IMG/VR virus record: IMGVR_UViG_3300025853_000133
Span: 1 to 50,740 of that record
Reading direction: 5' to 3' (one strand)
DNA from: a virus
Length of the DNA stretch: 50,740 nucleotides
The position numbers were made by a program, and so were the translations under genes. The notes beneath the pieces are model-generated. The model did not search any database. It worked only from the letters and a program-made list of their open reading frames with translations, and was not told where the DNA came from. Positions 1 to 8,442 of this stretch are shown in pieces. Every line of letters starts with the position of its first letter. Position 1 is the first letter of the stretch.

Positions 1-1
1 T

Positions 2-1090
2 GCCGCTAACGGCAGTAATGGAACTGATGGTACTGGCGGAGGTGGCGGCGGAGGTGGCTACGGCTCTACCTCTTATGCAGGCGGTAACGGCGGTTCAGGC
101 GTCGTAATCATCCGCTACTTAGGCGCACAACAAGCTACTGGCGGAACAGTTACGTCATCTGATGGATACACAATCCACACCTTCACGGCTTCAGGCACAT
201 TCACAGTAAATGCAACAGCAACTACACCCCGCATTTCAGTTGGTGAAGAAGGTGCAGGTTCAGGTGGAACTGAGGTTACAAGCGGTGGGTACAAGTACCA
301 CACATTCACTGGTACAGGTGACTTCACTGTTACTAGAGCAGGGCTATTTGAAGTACTACTTATTGGCGGCGGTGGTGCCGGAGGCAGTTATTTTGAAAGC
401 GGAGGCGGCGGTGGTGCCGGGGCTTTAATCCAACAAACCATGTATTTACCTGTAGGAGCACATACTGCAACCGTTGGTGGCGGAGGTTCAGGGCATTCTG
501 GAAATAATACAACAGCCGCTAACAATGATCCCGGTAACAATTCGTCTTTAGACAGCGTAACAGCTATTGGCGGAGGATACGGAGACATTCGTGGAGCCGA
601 TAACGCCAATACTATACTTTACCGTGCTGGAAGCGGCGGTTGCGGTGGTGGCGGAGCCGGAGACACGAACGCTACTGGCGAAACTTTTGGCGGTTACGGG
701 TTTATTGGTTTTGATGGTGGATTAGGGTTTGGTGCTACTTCTGGGGCTAATGTCGGAAGCGGTGGTGGCGGAGGAATGGGAGCCGCTGGGTCAGATGGAA
801 GCACAGGCACAGGTGGCGATGGCGGAATTGGTGTAAATACTTATTCAACTTGGGCTACAGCAACTTCAACAGGCGACTCAGGTTATTACTGTGGTGGTGG
901 CGGAGGAGGCTCTAAAACCACTGGAGGAACCGGCGGGACTGGCGGAGGCGGAAATGGTAACGTCGATCAAACTGATAGTGGGTCTAGCGGTGCCGATAAT
1001 ACTGGCGGTGGTGGCGGAGGAGGCTATTCTTCTGACGGCTCTACAAACAGCGGTGGATCAGGCATCGTAATCATAAGGTACGCAGTATGA
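2..1090 (+). CDS. Glycine-rich adhesin / tail fibre tip protein, 5'-truncated
   Basis: The reading frame is open from the window edge, so the start lies outside. About 362 residues are visible. The order is: the end of one glycine-rich module closing with GVVIIRYLG, two beta-type linker repeats of the form YxxHTFTxxGxFTV, then a second glycine-rich module that opens FEVLLIGGGG and closes IVIIRYAV before the stop. The next two genes have the same two-module plan, so these are tandem paralogs. Glycine-rich modules of this kind form the receptor-binding tips of some phage fibres, packed as polyglycine helices; that function is inferred here. The stop overlaps the next start (ATGA). Confidence 0.75.
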   Translation, partial: AANGSNGTDGTGGGGGGGGYGSTSYAGGNGGSGVVIIRYLGAQQATGGTVTSSDGYTIHTFTASGTFTVNATATTPRISVGEEGAGSGGTEVTSGGYKYHTFTGTGDFTVTRAGLFEVLLIGGGGAGGSYFESGGGGGAGALIQQTMYLPVGAHTATVGGGGSGHSGNNTTAANNDPGNNSSLDSVTAIGGGYGDIRGADNANTILYRAGSGGCGGGGAGDTNATGETFGGYGFIGFDGGLGFGATSGANVGSGGGGGMGAAGSDGSTGTGGDGGIGVNTYSTWATATSTGDSGYYCGGGGGGSKTTGGTGGTGGGGNGNVDQTDSGSSGADNTGGGGGGGYSSDGSTNSGGSGIVIIRYAV

Positions 1091-2865
1091 GCATTGAGAA
1101 CCTCTTTCAACAGATTCCTGCAAACATCTCTGGCCTTAGATGTGAGGTATTAGTTGTTGGCGGCGGTGGTGGAGGCGGAGACTACCACAACACTGCTTTC
1201 CTTACAGGTGGTGCCGGTGCAGGTGGTTTAGCCAATGCAACCATTACTTTACCTATTGGCAGTAATGCTGTTGTTGTAGGAAATGGTGGCGTAGGAAATG
1301 GTGATACTAGTCAACTTGGTGAAAACGGTGGTCAGTCTTCTATAGGCCCAGTCATTGCACTTGGTGGGGCAGGAGCGCAAGGTCACGGTAACACAGCGGC
1401 ACAAACCTATGCTGAAAGATCTCGCTTTGGTGGGTGCGGTGCAGGTGCAAGTGCTAGACAAGATTCATCGACAAGTGAGGGTTTACCCGGCCTTGGATTA
1501 CAAGGTAATGACGGTGGAGAGTGTTTAAATCATCTTACATCTGGAGGTGGTGGAGGCCAAGGGGAAGCAGGAAAAGTTGCAGGAGCCAGTAATGATGGTG
1601 GCGATGGTGGCGATGGTACTTCTGCTTATGACACTTGGTTACAAGTCACATCGCAGGGCGTAGACTCTGGCGGAGTGCGTTACATCGGCGGTGGTGGAGG
1701 TGGTTCTGGATACACTGGTGGAACATCAGGATCTGGCGGTCTAGGTGGAGGTGCAGATGGCGCACTTTCAGGCACAGGAGCTAACGCTACGGCAAACACT
1801 GGTGGCGGTGCAGGTGGAATGCTTAATGGCACTCCCGGCAATGGCGGATCAGGTTTAGTAATAGTTCGCTACGACAAAGCAAATGGTCAGTTAGCCACAG
1901 GCGGTACAGTCACAAGTGATGTTGATTACTATTACCACACGTTCACAAGCTCTGGGACGTTTACTGTTGCAGTTACTGCCACATTACCACGCACGTTTAT
2001 AAGCACAGGTGCTGGTACAGGTTCTGGTGGAACAGAAGTCACATCTGGCGGGTACAAATATCATACCTTTACGTCAACTTCTTCATTCACCGTGTCAGAT
2101 GCAGGACTGTTTGAAGTTCTTGTAGTTGGCGGTGGCGGCGCTGGTGGAAGCGGAAGCGGGGGTGGTGATTGCGGTGGCGGTGGCGGCGCTGGTGGTGTCA
2201 CATCCAGCACAATCTACTTAGACGCAATATCCCACTCTGTTGTAGTTGGCGCTGGTGGAGCCGGTGGCAATGATAATGCTTTTACAAAATGTTTTGGAGG
2301 AGACTCCAGTTCTATTGGCCCAGTAATTGGTATTGGAGGAGGTTTTGGTGAACCTTCTCAAAACACAAGATCTGGTAGAGCCGGTGATGGCGGTTCAGGA
2401 GGTGGCGGTGCCGATAATGGAACGAACGATGCCGATGGTAACAGGGGGCATTCTTTAGGGACTTCGGCTCAACCTCAAGGAAATTCCGGTGGTAACGGGC
2501 TTAATGAGCTAGGTGCTGGCGGTGGCGGTGGAGCAGGTGCCGCTGGGCAAGATGGACAAGCCGCTGGTAGTGGTACAGGTGGTGCTGGCGGTGCTGGAAC
2601 TGGATCTTATAACACTTGGCTATCTGCCACTTCTCAAGGTGTAGATGTATCAGGAACCTTGTATGTAGCTGGAGGCGGTGGCGGTTCTGGTAACGTAATT
2701 GGCGGTGCAGGAGGTTCTGGTGGCGGTGGCGCTGGTGCCGCTGGAGTAGATGCAGGTGGCAACGGCACAGCGAATACCGGAGGCGGTGGCGGTGGTAATG
2801 AGAGTGCTGGCGCAGATTCAGGTTCCGGTGGTTCAGGTCTAGTAATTATAAGGTACGCAGTCTAA
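1087..2865 (+). CDS. Glycine-rich adhesin / tail fibre tip protein (paralog 2)
   Basis: 592 residues, very rich in Gly with Ser, Thr, Asn and Asp. The N-terminus carries IPANISGLRCEVLVVGGG, closely matched in the next gene. The first glycine-rich module (about residues 18-258) ends GSGLVIVRY. A linker follows with two YYYHTFTSSGTFTV-like repeats (about 280-345). A second module opens FEVLVVGGGG and ends GSGLVIIRYAV. There is no signal peptide or membrane segment. A role in host recognition at the tail tip is inferred from composition and from its place in a structural block. It starts inside the stop of the previous gene and ends in a TAATG overlap, so the three paralogs are translationally coupled. 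Confidence 0.75.
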   Translation: MSIENLFQQIPANISGLRCEVLVVGGGGGGGDYHNTAFLTGGAGAGGLANATITLPIGSNAVVVGNGGVGNGDTSQLGENGGQSSIGPVIALGGAGAQGHGNTAAQTYAERSRFGGCGAGASARQDSSTSEGLPGLGLQGNDGGECLNHLTSGGGGGQGEAGKVAGASNDGGDGGDGTSAYDTWLQVTSQGVDSGGVRYIGGGGGGSGYTGGTSGSGGLGGGADGALSGTGANATANTGGGAGGMLNGTPGNGGSGLVIVRYDKANGQLATGGTVTSDVDYYYHTFTSSGTFTVAVTATLPRTFISTGAGTGSGGTEVTSGGYKYHTFTSTSSFTVSDAGLFEVLVVGGGGAGGSGSGGGDCGGGGGAGGVTSSTIYLDAISHSVVVGAGGAGGNDNAFTKCFGGDSSSIGPVIGIGGGFGEPSQNTRSGRAGDGGSGGGGADNGTNDADGNRGHSLGTSAQPQGNSGGNGLNELGAGGGGGAGAAGQDGQAAGSGTGGAGGAGTGSYNTWLSATSQGVDVSGTLYVAGGGGGSGNVIGGAGGSGGGGAGAAGVDAGGNGTANTGGGGGGNESAGADSGSGGSGLVIIRYAV

Positions 2866-4637
2866 TGGCAATATCACTATTAAGTGCAGAAATTCCAAAC
2901 AATGCATCAGGACTAAAATGTGAAGTCTTAGCTGTTGCAGGTGGAGGTGCCGGTGGTAATGGCGGTGGCGCTGGCGATCCTTCTGGTGGCGGAGGTGCCG
3001 GGGGTGTCACTTCTGCCACAATTATTTTTCCTACAGGAAGCACTGCTGTAGAAATTGGTGCCGGTGGGGGCTCAGGTACTTTCAGAACAACTCCAGCAGG
3101 AGCTGGGTTTTCTACCAGCGTAGCATCCATCACTGCAATTGGTGGCGGCAGAGGCGGTGAAGGTGACAGTACATTAGGTAATATTGCAGGTTCTGGCGGA
3201 TCTGGAGGTGGAGGAGGTCACGCCTATGACGCTACGGCAACCCTTCAAAGCGCATACCCCGGTACCTCTCTAGGGTCAACCCTTGATCCACAAGGTAATG
3301 ATGGTGGTAAAGGTGACACCGGAGACGGTGGCGGTGGCGGTGGCGGCGCAGGAGCGGTAGGTGGAGATTGTGTTGCGGCCTCGTTAACTGGTGGTGTGGG
3401 CGGTGCAGGTACTTCAGACTATAACGCTTGGCTAGTTGCGACATCACAAGGAGAAGTGTCTGGTGGTCTTCGTTACATCGCAGGAGGCGGTGGAGGCGGT
3501 GGAAACACTACTGGCGGTGCGGGCGGTGTCGGTGGAGGCGGGGACGGTACTGCTAGCACTGTTGCTGGTGGTGATGGCACTGCCAATACTGGTGGAGGTG
3601 GCGGAGGCAACGAAGAAGCTACTGTTAGTGGAGGCAATGGTGGTTCAGGCTTAGTAATTATTCGCTATCTAAACACAGACGGCCAACAGGCCACTGGTGG
3701 TACTGTTGTAAATTCTGGTGGGTATTACTACCACACATTTACCGCTTCATCTAATTTTGTTGTAAGTACCACAGCAACTACACCTCGTATTGTTACTACT
3801 GGAACAAGTGGAACTGGAACGGGTGGCACAGAAGTTACATCGGGTGGATATAAATACCACACCTTTACAGCCACCTCCTCATTTACTGTAGTTGACCCGG
3901 GTTTGTTTGAAGTATTAGTTGTCGGCGGTGGCGGCGGAGGAGGAAACGAAAACTATTCTTCCGGCGGTGGCGGTGCAGGTGGTCTAGTACAAAAAACAAT
4001 TTTTCTTCCTACAGGGGCTAATGCAGTTGTTGTGGGAAATGGTGGTCTCGCTAATACTGCAAGTGTACCCGGAGGTCAAGCGGACAATGGTGGGGAATCT
4101 AGTATTGGTGCTGTAACTGCATTTGGCGGCGGTGGCGGTCAAGGATATGGTGCAGATGCGTCTAACCGTCAGGGAACTGCGGCTATAGGAGGTTGTGGTG
4201 CTGGCGGAGCTGCTGGTAGTAGTACATTTCAGCTTGGTGGATTAGGTCTTCAAGGGTTTTCCGGAGGCGATTGCACTATTGGACGATCTACTGTATCGAA
4301 TAGATCTGGAGCCGGTGGAGGCGGAACAGGTACCGCAGGTGAAGTTAACGAACTAGGCGGTGTTGCCTACCGTGGTGGAAATGGCGGAGATGGAACTAAT
4401 GCATACTCTACATGGGCCACGGCAACCTCTACTGGTGCAGACTCAGGTTACTACGGAGGCGGTGGCGGAGGTGGCGGCAGAGAAGCTACTGGAGGAAATG
4501 GTGGTTTAGGTGGTGGCGGAGATCAAACCGTCAGCGGTACAGCTAATACTGGTGGCGGTGGTGGTGCAACCGATGCCACTAGCGGAAGCGCTGGAAATGG
4601 CGGTTCCGGTATTGTAATTATTAGATACGCTGTTTAA
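2865..4637 (+). CDS. Glycine-rich adhesin / tail fibre tip protein (paralog 3)
   Basis: 590 residues, almost the same length and architecture as the gene before it. The N-terminus has IPNNASGLKCEVLAVAGGG, then a glycine-rich module ending GSGLVIIRYL, two HTFT linker repeats (YYYHTFTASSNFVV and YKYHTFTATSSFTV), and a second module ending GSGIVIIRYAV. The linkers and module borders are well conserved among the three paralogs while the glycine-rich interiors differ, as expected if the interiors contact receptors. It is the last of the tandem set; the next gene has its own Shine-Dalgarno site. The adhesin role is inferred. Confidence 0.75.
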   Translation: MAISLLSAEIPNNASGLKCEVLAVAGGGAGGNGGGAGDPSGGGGAGGVTSATIIFPTGSTAVEIGAGGGSGTFRTTPAGAGFSTSVASITAIGGGRGGEGDSTLGNIAGSGGSGGGGGHAYDATATLQSAYPGTSLGSTLDPQGNDGGKGDTGDGGGGGGGAGAVGGDCVAASLTGGVGGAGTSDYNAWLVATSQGEVSGGLRYIAGGGGGGGNTTGGAGGVGGGGDGTASTVAGGDGTANTGGGGGGNEEATVSGGNGGSGLVIIRYLNTDGQQATGGTVVNSGGYYYHTFTASSNFVVSTTATTPRIVTTGTSGTGTGGTEVTSGGYKYHTFTATSSFTVVDPGLFEVLVVGGGGGGGNENYSSGGGGAGGLVQKTIFLPTGANAVVVGNGGLANTASVPGGQADNGGESSIGAVTAFGGGGGQGYGADASNRQGTAAIGGCGAGGAAGSSTFQLGGLGLQGFSGGDCTIGRSTVSNRSGAGGGGTGTAGEVNELGGVAYRGGNGGDGTNAYSTWATATSTGADSGYYGGGGGGGGREATGGNGGLGGGGDQTVSGTANTGGGGGATDATSGSAGNGGSGIVIIRYAV

Positions 4638-4652
4638 TCAAAGGAGATACAA

Positions 4653-5045
4653 ATGGCACACTTTGCAGAAATTGATGCAAACAACAAAGTAAAGCGGGTG
4701 ATCGTTGTTTCCAATGACGATTGTGGTGGTGGAACATATCCGGGTTCTGACCCTATCGGTGCGGCATTCTGCAACAACCTGTTAGGCGGAACGTGGAAGC
4801 AGACTTCATACAACTCAAACTTCCGTAAGCGTTACGCAGGCAAGGGTTATGAGTTTGACGCAGTCAATGATTGCTTCTGGGCACCACAGCCTTACGCTTC
4901 ATGGTCCAAGAACACAACGACTCTTGAGTGGGAAGCACCGATTGCTAAACCAGAAGGTGACTACATCTGGGATGAAGAGGCATACCAAGCTGACACAGCC
5001 GATCCTAAGACAGCGGGTTGGGTAGCAATGGACGCACCTGAGTAA
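4653..5045 (+). CDS. Conserved phage virion-associated protein, function unknown
   Basis: 130 residues starting MAHFAEIDANNKVKRVIVVS. The strong ribosome site AAAGGAGA eight bases upstream fixes the start. The sequence is rich in aromatic residues and has three Cys (about residues 24, 40 and 74) and the segment YAGKGYEFDAVNDCFWAPQP. From memory, close relatives occur in many marine phages next to tail-fibre genes and are taken as structural; no enzyme motif is visible. It sits between the adhesins and the tail protein, so it may be a fibre accessory or connector. Confidence 0.6.
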   Translation: MAHFAEIDANNKVKRVIVVSNDDCGGGTYPGSDPIGAAFCNNLLGGTWKQTSYNSNFRKRYAGKGYEFDAVNDCFWAPQPYASWSKNTTTLEWEAPIAKPEGDYIWDEEAYQADTADPKTAGWVAMDAPE

Positions 5046-5051
5046 TCATAG

Positions 5052-5696
5052 ATGCCATTATCAAAACTGGTCTTTAAGCCGGGTATAAACCGAGAAGGTA
5101 CTAATTACTCGAACGAGGGTGGGTGGCATGACGGGGACAAAATTCGTTTCCGTTATGGCTACCCAGAAAAGATTGGTGGGTGGCAAAAAGTAAATCAGAC
5201 AGAATATGCTGGTACTCCACGTTTTCTTCATGATTTTGTGACATTAAGTTCTCAATCCCTTTTGTTTATTGGAACGGAAAAGAAAGTCTATCTTGAACAG
5301 TCGGGCACATTAAATGACATTACCCCCTTCCGTCGTACCGTTACTCTTCCTTATGAAGTAACAAGTGTAGGTGCTGGTGCTAGCTCAGGCATTGGTACAG
5401 TTACGGTGATAGAAGGAAGCGAGTTTGATGTAGACGGTGATGGTAACGGGGTCTTAGTCATACGAAACGGTCTAGCAGCTACCGCGGAACTTGGACGGCT
5501 TGAATCAGTTACCACTATTCAAGATAGTGTTCCTAATTTCCCTGTTGAAATGACCGGTCTTGTTGGTACAGTTACTGTAGATGCGGTACTGGCGAATCAA
5601 CCTATAGTGTTAAGCCCAATATCTGTTGCTATCACTGAGTTTACTGCTCCGATGACAGCTTCTATCGGATCTGTCACCGTTACAACAGGAAGTTAA
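5052..5696 (+). CDS. Tail / head-tail connector protein, N-terminal part (split frame)
   Basis: 214 residues beginning MPLSKLVFKPGINREGTNYS, followed by GGWHDGDKIRFRYGYPEKIGGW, a start typical of a roughly 700-residue tail protein seen in marine podoviruses (recalled, not searched). After about residue 100 it continues as Gly/Val/Thr-rich beta sequence with repeated GTVTV and SVTVTTG motifs and then stops. The following frame continues the expected family sequence, so the two frames together probably correspond to one ancestral protein with an insertion of about 110 residues near the junction. The stop is two bases before the next ATG. Confidence 0.6.
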   Translation: MPLSKLVFKPGINREGTNYSNEGGWHDGDKIRFRYGYPEKIGGWQKVNQTEYAGTPRFLHDFVTLSSQSLLFIGTEKKVYLEQSGTLNDITPFRRTVTLPYEVTSVGAGASSGIGTVTVIEGSEFDVDGDGNGVLVIRNGLAATAELGRLESVTTIQDSVPNFPVEMTGLVGTVTVDAVLANQPIVLSPISVAITEFTAPMTASIGSVTVTTGS

Positions 5697-5697
5697 A

Positions 5698-7245
5698 ATG
5701 GCTATCTCATTTGACACCACAAACGGCAGTCCAACAGTTACCGTTAATGATCCTTTGCATGGCGCGTCTGTTGGTGACTATGTTCTTTTTGAACGGGTCT
5801 CAGGGTTGTCCTCACAGTTAAATAGTGATTTAGCCGACGAGTTTGTTATTCAGACCGTTCCAAACAACAACAGTTACACAATAACATTACCGCAAAATGC
5901 AGACGCCACTTATACTTCCGATGGTATTGCAGCAGCGTTTTATCCTTTAGCAACCGGCCTAGCAACGACAGTTCTTGGCCCAGGATGGGGCGCAGGAACC
6001 TGGGGACGTTTTACTTGGGGGTCCGCGGTAGGTTCGTTAGCGGGGCAAACATTACGGCTATGGTCGGGCGATAACTTTGGTGAAGACCTCATATTTAACG
6101 TCGAAGACGGTGAAATATTTTATTGGGATGCTAGTGGCGGCGTAACAAGTCGAGCTTATCCTTTGTCGTCATACACTGGAGCTAATGAAGTTCCGACAGT
6201 GGCTCGTAAAATTTTGGTATCAGAGGCGGACCGGCATGTTATTGCTTTCGGTACAAATCCTATTGGATCAACACAACAAGATCCTTTATTAATTCGTTTT
6301 TCGGATCAAGAAAATCCGTCTGATTGGAACCCAACCGCAACAAATACGGCTGGAGACCTTCGTCTTTCCCAGGGGTCTGAGATCATTACGGCGGTTAGAA
6401 CGACTCGTCAGGTGCTCGTCTGGACAGATGCAAGCCTTCACTCACTGCAGTTTATTGGCCCTCCGTTTACATTTGGCACGGCTTTACTTGGCGACAACGT
6501 CCGTATTGCGGGTCCAAACGCTGCGATTGGTGTAAATGACACAGTTTTTTGGATGGGGCAAAGTAATTTTTATGTCTTTGATGGTCGTATCCAGCCGATT
6601 CCTTGCACTGTTCGTGACTATGTGTTTTCTGATATTAACACCCAGCAATCCTTTAAGATTTTTGCAGGCTCACTAGGTTCTCAGAACGAAGTTTGGTGGT
6701 TTTATCCATCAGCAAATTCAACAGAAAACGACCGTTATGTGGTGTACAACTACGCCGAACAAATATGGTACTACGGGCAGCTAGCCCGTACTGCGTGGAA
6801 CGACCGCGCAACTGGTCAGCGTTCCTTCCCACAAGCAACTGGAACAGATGGATACTTGTACGACCATGAGAATGGTTTAGATGCGGATGGTTCGGCAATG
6901 GATTCTTTCATCACTTCGTCTGACTTTGACATTGGAGATGGTGAGCAATTTATGTTGATCAGGCGAATACTCCCCGATCTTTCTTTCCGTGGTTCAACAG
7001 CCGAAAACCCAGAAGTAGATTTTACGGTTACCGCGAAAAACTTTAGTGGTGACGGAGTAGATGACGAAGCGACTGGTACTGTGGTTCGTCAAACATTAGT
7101 TGGTGGTAGTCACGATTACACCGATCAGTTGTTTATGCGAGCTAGAGGCCGTCAGTTAGCATTAAAGGTGTCCTCTGACACAACTGGTGTAAAATGGCGA
7201 ATAGGAGCACCACGCTTAGATGCACGACCGGATGGTAGACGATGA
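5698..7245 (+). CDS. Tail / head-tail connector protein, C-terminal part (split frame)
   Basis: 515 residues in the +1 frame relative to the preceding gene. It opens MAISFDTTNGSPTVTVND, the beta-rich stretch that in related tail proteins lies internally. Further on are DRHVIAFGTNPIG, RFSDQENPSDWNP and PNAAIGVNDTVFWMGQ, consistent with a beta-propeller-like tail protein. AGGAAG at 5687-5692 is a plausible ribosome site for the ATG at 5698, so this part can be translated separately or by coupling. A +1 frameshift or an indel joining it to the upstream frame is the alternative. Its stop overlaps the next start (ATGA). Confidence 0.65.
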   Translation: MAISFDTTNGSPTVTVNDPLHGASVGDYVLFERVSGLSSQLNSDLADEFVIQTVPNNNSYTITLPQNADATYTSDGIAAAFYPLATGLATTVLGPGWGAGTWGRFTWGSAVGSLAGQTLRLWSGDNFGEDLIFNVEDGEIFYWDASGGVTSRAYPLSSYTGANEVPTVARKILVSEADRHVIAFGTNPIGSTQQDPLLIRFSDQENPSDWNPTATNTAGDLRLSQGSEIITAVRTTRQVLVWTDASLHSLQFIGPPFTFGTALLGDNVRIAGPNAAIGVNDTVFWMGQSNFYVFDGRIQPIPCTVRDYVFSDINTQQSFKIFAGSLGSQNEVWWFYPSANSTENDRYVVYNYAEQIWYYGQLARTAWNDRATGQRSFPQATGTDGYLYDHENGLDADGSAMDSFITSSDFDIGDGEQFMLIRRILPDLSFRGSTAENPEVDFTVTAKNFSGDGVDDEATGTVVRQTLVGGSHDYTDQLFMRARGRQLALKVSSDTTGVKWRIGAPRLDARPDGRR

Positions 7246-7472
7246 GTGTTAAAACGATACGGCCTTTATTACCGTCTGCTCCAAACGAGTATGATCCGGT
7301 GTATCTGCATCAGTTAGCGCGGTCACTTGAAAACTTGATTAACGAGGTCCGTAACCCGTTAACCGCAATCAACAATTTACCAACGGCAGAAGCCATAAAC
7401 AGTCTTGAGATTGGCGATTTGTATCAAGACAACGGTTTTGTCAAAGTCGTCCGAGCAGAGGATAAACCATGA
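7242..7472 (+). CDS. Small conserved phage protein, function unknown
   Basis: 76 residues with a helical centre (QLARSLENLINEVRNPL) and an acidic, mixed C-terminus. There is no membrane segment and no Cys. It is joined by 4-base overlaps to the tail protein upstream and the zinc-ribbon protein downstream, so it is co-translated with tail and internal-virion genes and is probably a minor virion or assembly factor. I recognise it only as a recurrent small marine-phage protein. Confidence 0.6.
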   Translation: MSVKTIRPLLPSAPNEYDPVYLHQLARSLENLINEVRNPLTAINNLPTAEAINSLEIGDLYQDNGFVKVVRAEDKP

Positions 7473-7699
7473 GCGATAATGTAATCGTAATGCCAAATGG
7501 TTCTCGTTGGAGTCCATCTACGAGTTCTGATAAAGTACACTGTACCAACTGCGGGAACGAAGTTGACACGCCCGAAGAGATTTTGAGTTACCCAAACGGG
7601 AACTGTCCCGATTGTGGACAAACTTGGACTGGCGCAGAACGTAAAGATGTGTCAATTGTTGTGACAATGCCACAAGCACTCGGAGGGCAAACACTGTGA
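7469..7699 (+). CDS. Small zinc-ribbon protein
   Basis: 76 residues with two CxxC knuckles, C25/C28 in HCTNCGN and C46/C49 in NCPDCGQ, spaced as in a zinc ribbon. The N-terminus (VIVMPNGSRWSPS) and C-terminus are short extensions. It may bind nucleic acid or stabilise a virion or assembly complex; the sequence does not decide which. Start and stop overlap both neighbours by four bases, which supports the start and places it in the structural operon. Confidence 0.65.
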   Translation: MSDNVIVMPNGSRWSPSTSSDKVHCTNCGNEVDTPEEILSYPNGNCPDCGQTWTGAERKDVSIVVTMPQALGGQTL

Positions 7700-8442
7700 G
7701 CAGTCTTTTACAAAAACTAGCACCTGTCGCCGGTATGCTTATTGGATCATCTATCCCAGGACTTGGTCCTGCGCTAGGGTCTGCCATCGGTGGGGGTATT
7801 GGTTCTTTGCTTGCTGGTGGTGATATTGATGACGCATTAAAAATGGCTGCCATTGGTGGGATTGGTGGATACGCATTAAAAGGTGCTGGCCCTCAAACTA
7901 CTGCGGCTGCAGGAACAACTGCAGGACAGGCGGCTGCAGGAACAACTGCAAAGCAAATGGCTGAAGCACAACTGTATGATCAAGCAATGACGGGAACCGC
8001 ATCTCAAGCAGCACAATCCGGTATTTTATCTGCAATTAAAGAAAATCCAGGACTTTCAGCAACCCTTGCTTCACTAGGACTTGGCGCATTAACTGAAGCA
8101 GAGCAAGAAGAACGTGAGCTGACAGAACTTGAAAAACGTCAACAAGAAACAGGCGAGCGTGTTCCAGGGTATAAGGGCAAAAACATTGTATTTGAGTATG
8201 ACTACCCTGAAGTTGTTAGAAAGTATATGCAAGGTGGATACATTGAAGGACCAGGGACCGGGAAAAGCGACTCGATCAAGTCCGGCATTTATCAAAATGG
8301 CATGAAAGTCCAAGAAGCGCGGCTCTCGGACGGTGAATTTGTAATGACAGAACGCGCAGTTCGAGGTCTTGGTAAGGGCGACCGAGGTAAGGGCGCGGCT
8401 AAAATGTACGAAATGATGCGTAAGTATGAGGCGATGGCGTAA
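7696..8442 (+). CDS. Internal virion-type protein with C-terminal GPGTGKSDSI motif
   Basis: 248 residues with a GTG start inside the upstream stop (GTGA). The first 60 residues are hydrophobic and Gly/Ala-rich (GSAIGGGIGSLLAGG), resembling membrane-active segments of ejected virion proteins. A Gln/Glu-rich helical middle follows, then a C-terminal block with EGPGTGKSDSI and ARLSDGEFVMTERAVRGLG. From memory this last signature is widespread in marine-phage internal or tail-tip proteins. An ejection or internal-core role is inferred from the hydrophobic N-terminus and from neighbours of the same style. Confidence 0.6.
   Translation: MSSLLQKLAPVAGMLIGSSIPGLGPALGSAIGGGIGSLLAGGDIDDALKMAAIGGIGGYALKGAGPQTTAAAGTTAGQAAAGTTAKQMAEAQLYDQAMTGTASQAAQSGILSAIKENPGLSATLASLGLGALTEAEQEERELTELEKRQQETGERVPGYKGKNIVFEYDYPEVVRKYMQGGYIEGPGTGKSDSIKSGIYQNGMKVQEARLSDGEFVMTERAVRGLGKGDRGKGAAKMYEMMRKYEAMA

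Noticed and set aside
2-4637. Diversity-generating retroelement acting on the adhesins
   Set aside because: No reverse transcriptase and no template/variable repeat pair with adenine-directed changes is visible; the differences among paralogs are spread and include length changes.
7469-7699. Transcription-factor identity for the zinc-ribbon protein
   Set aside because: The two CxxC pairs support zinc binding only; nothing else in the 76 residues points to a transcription role.
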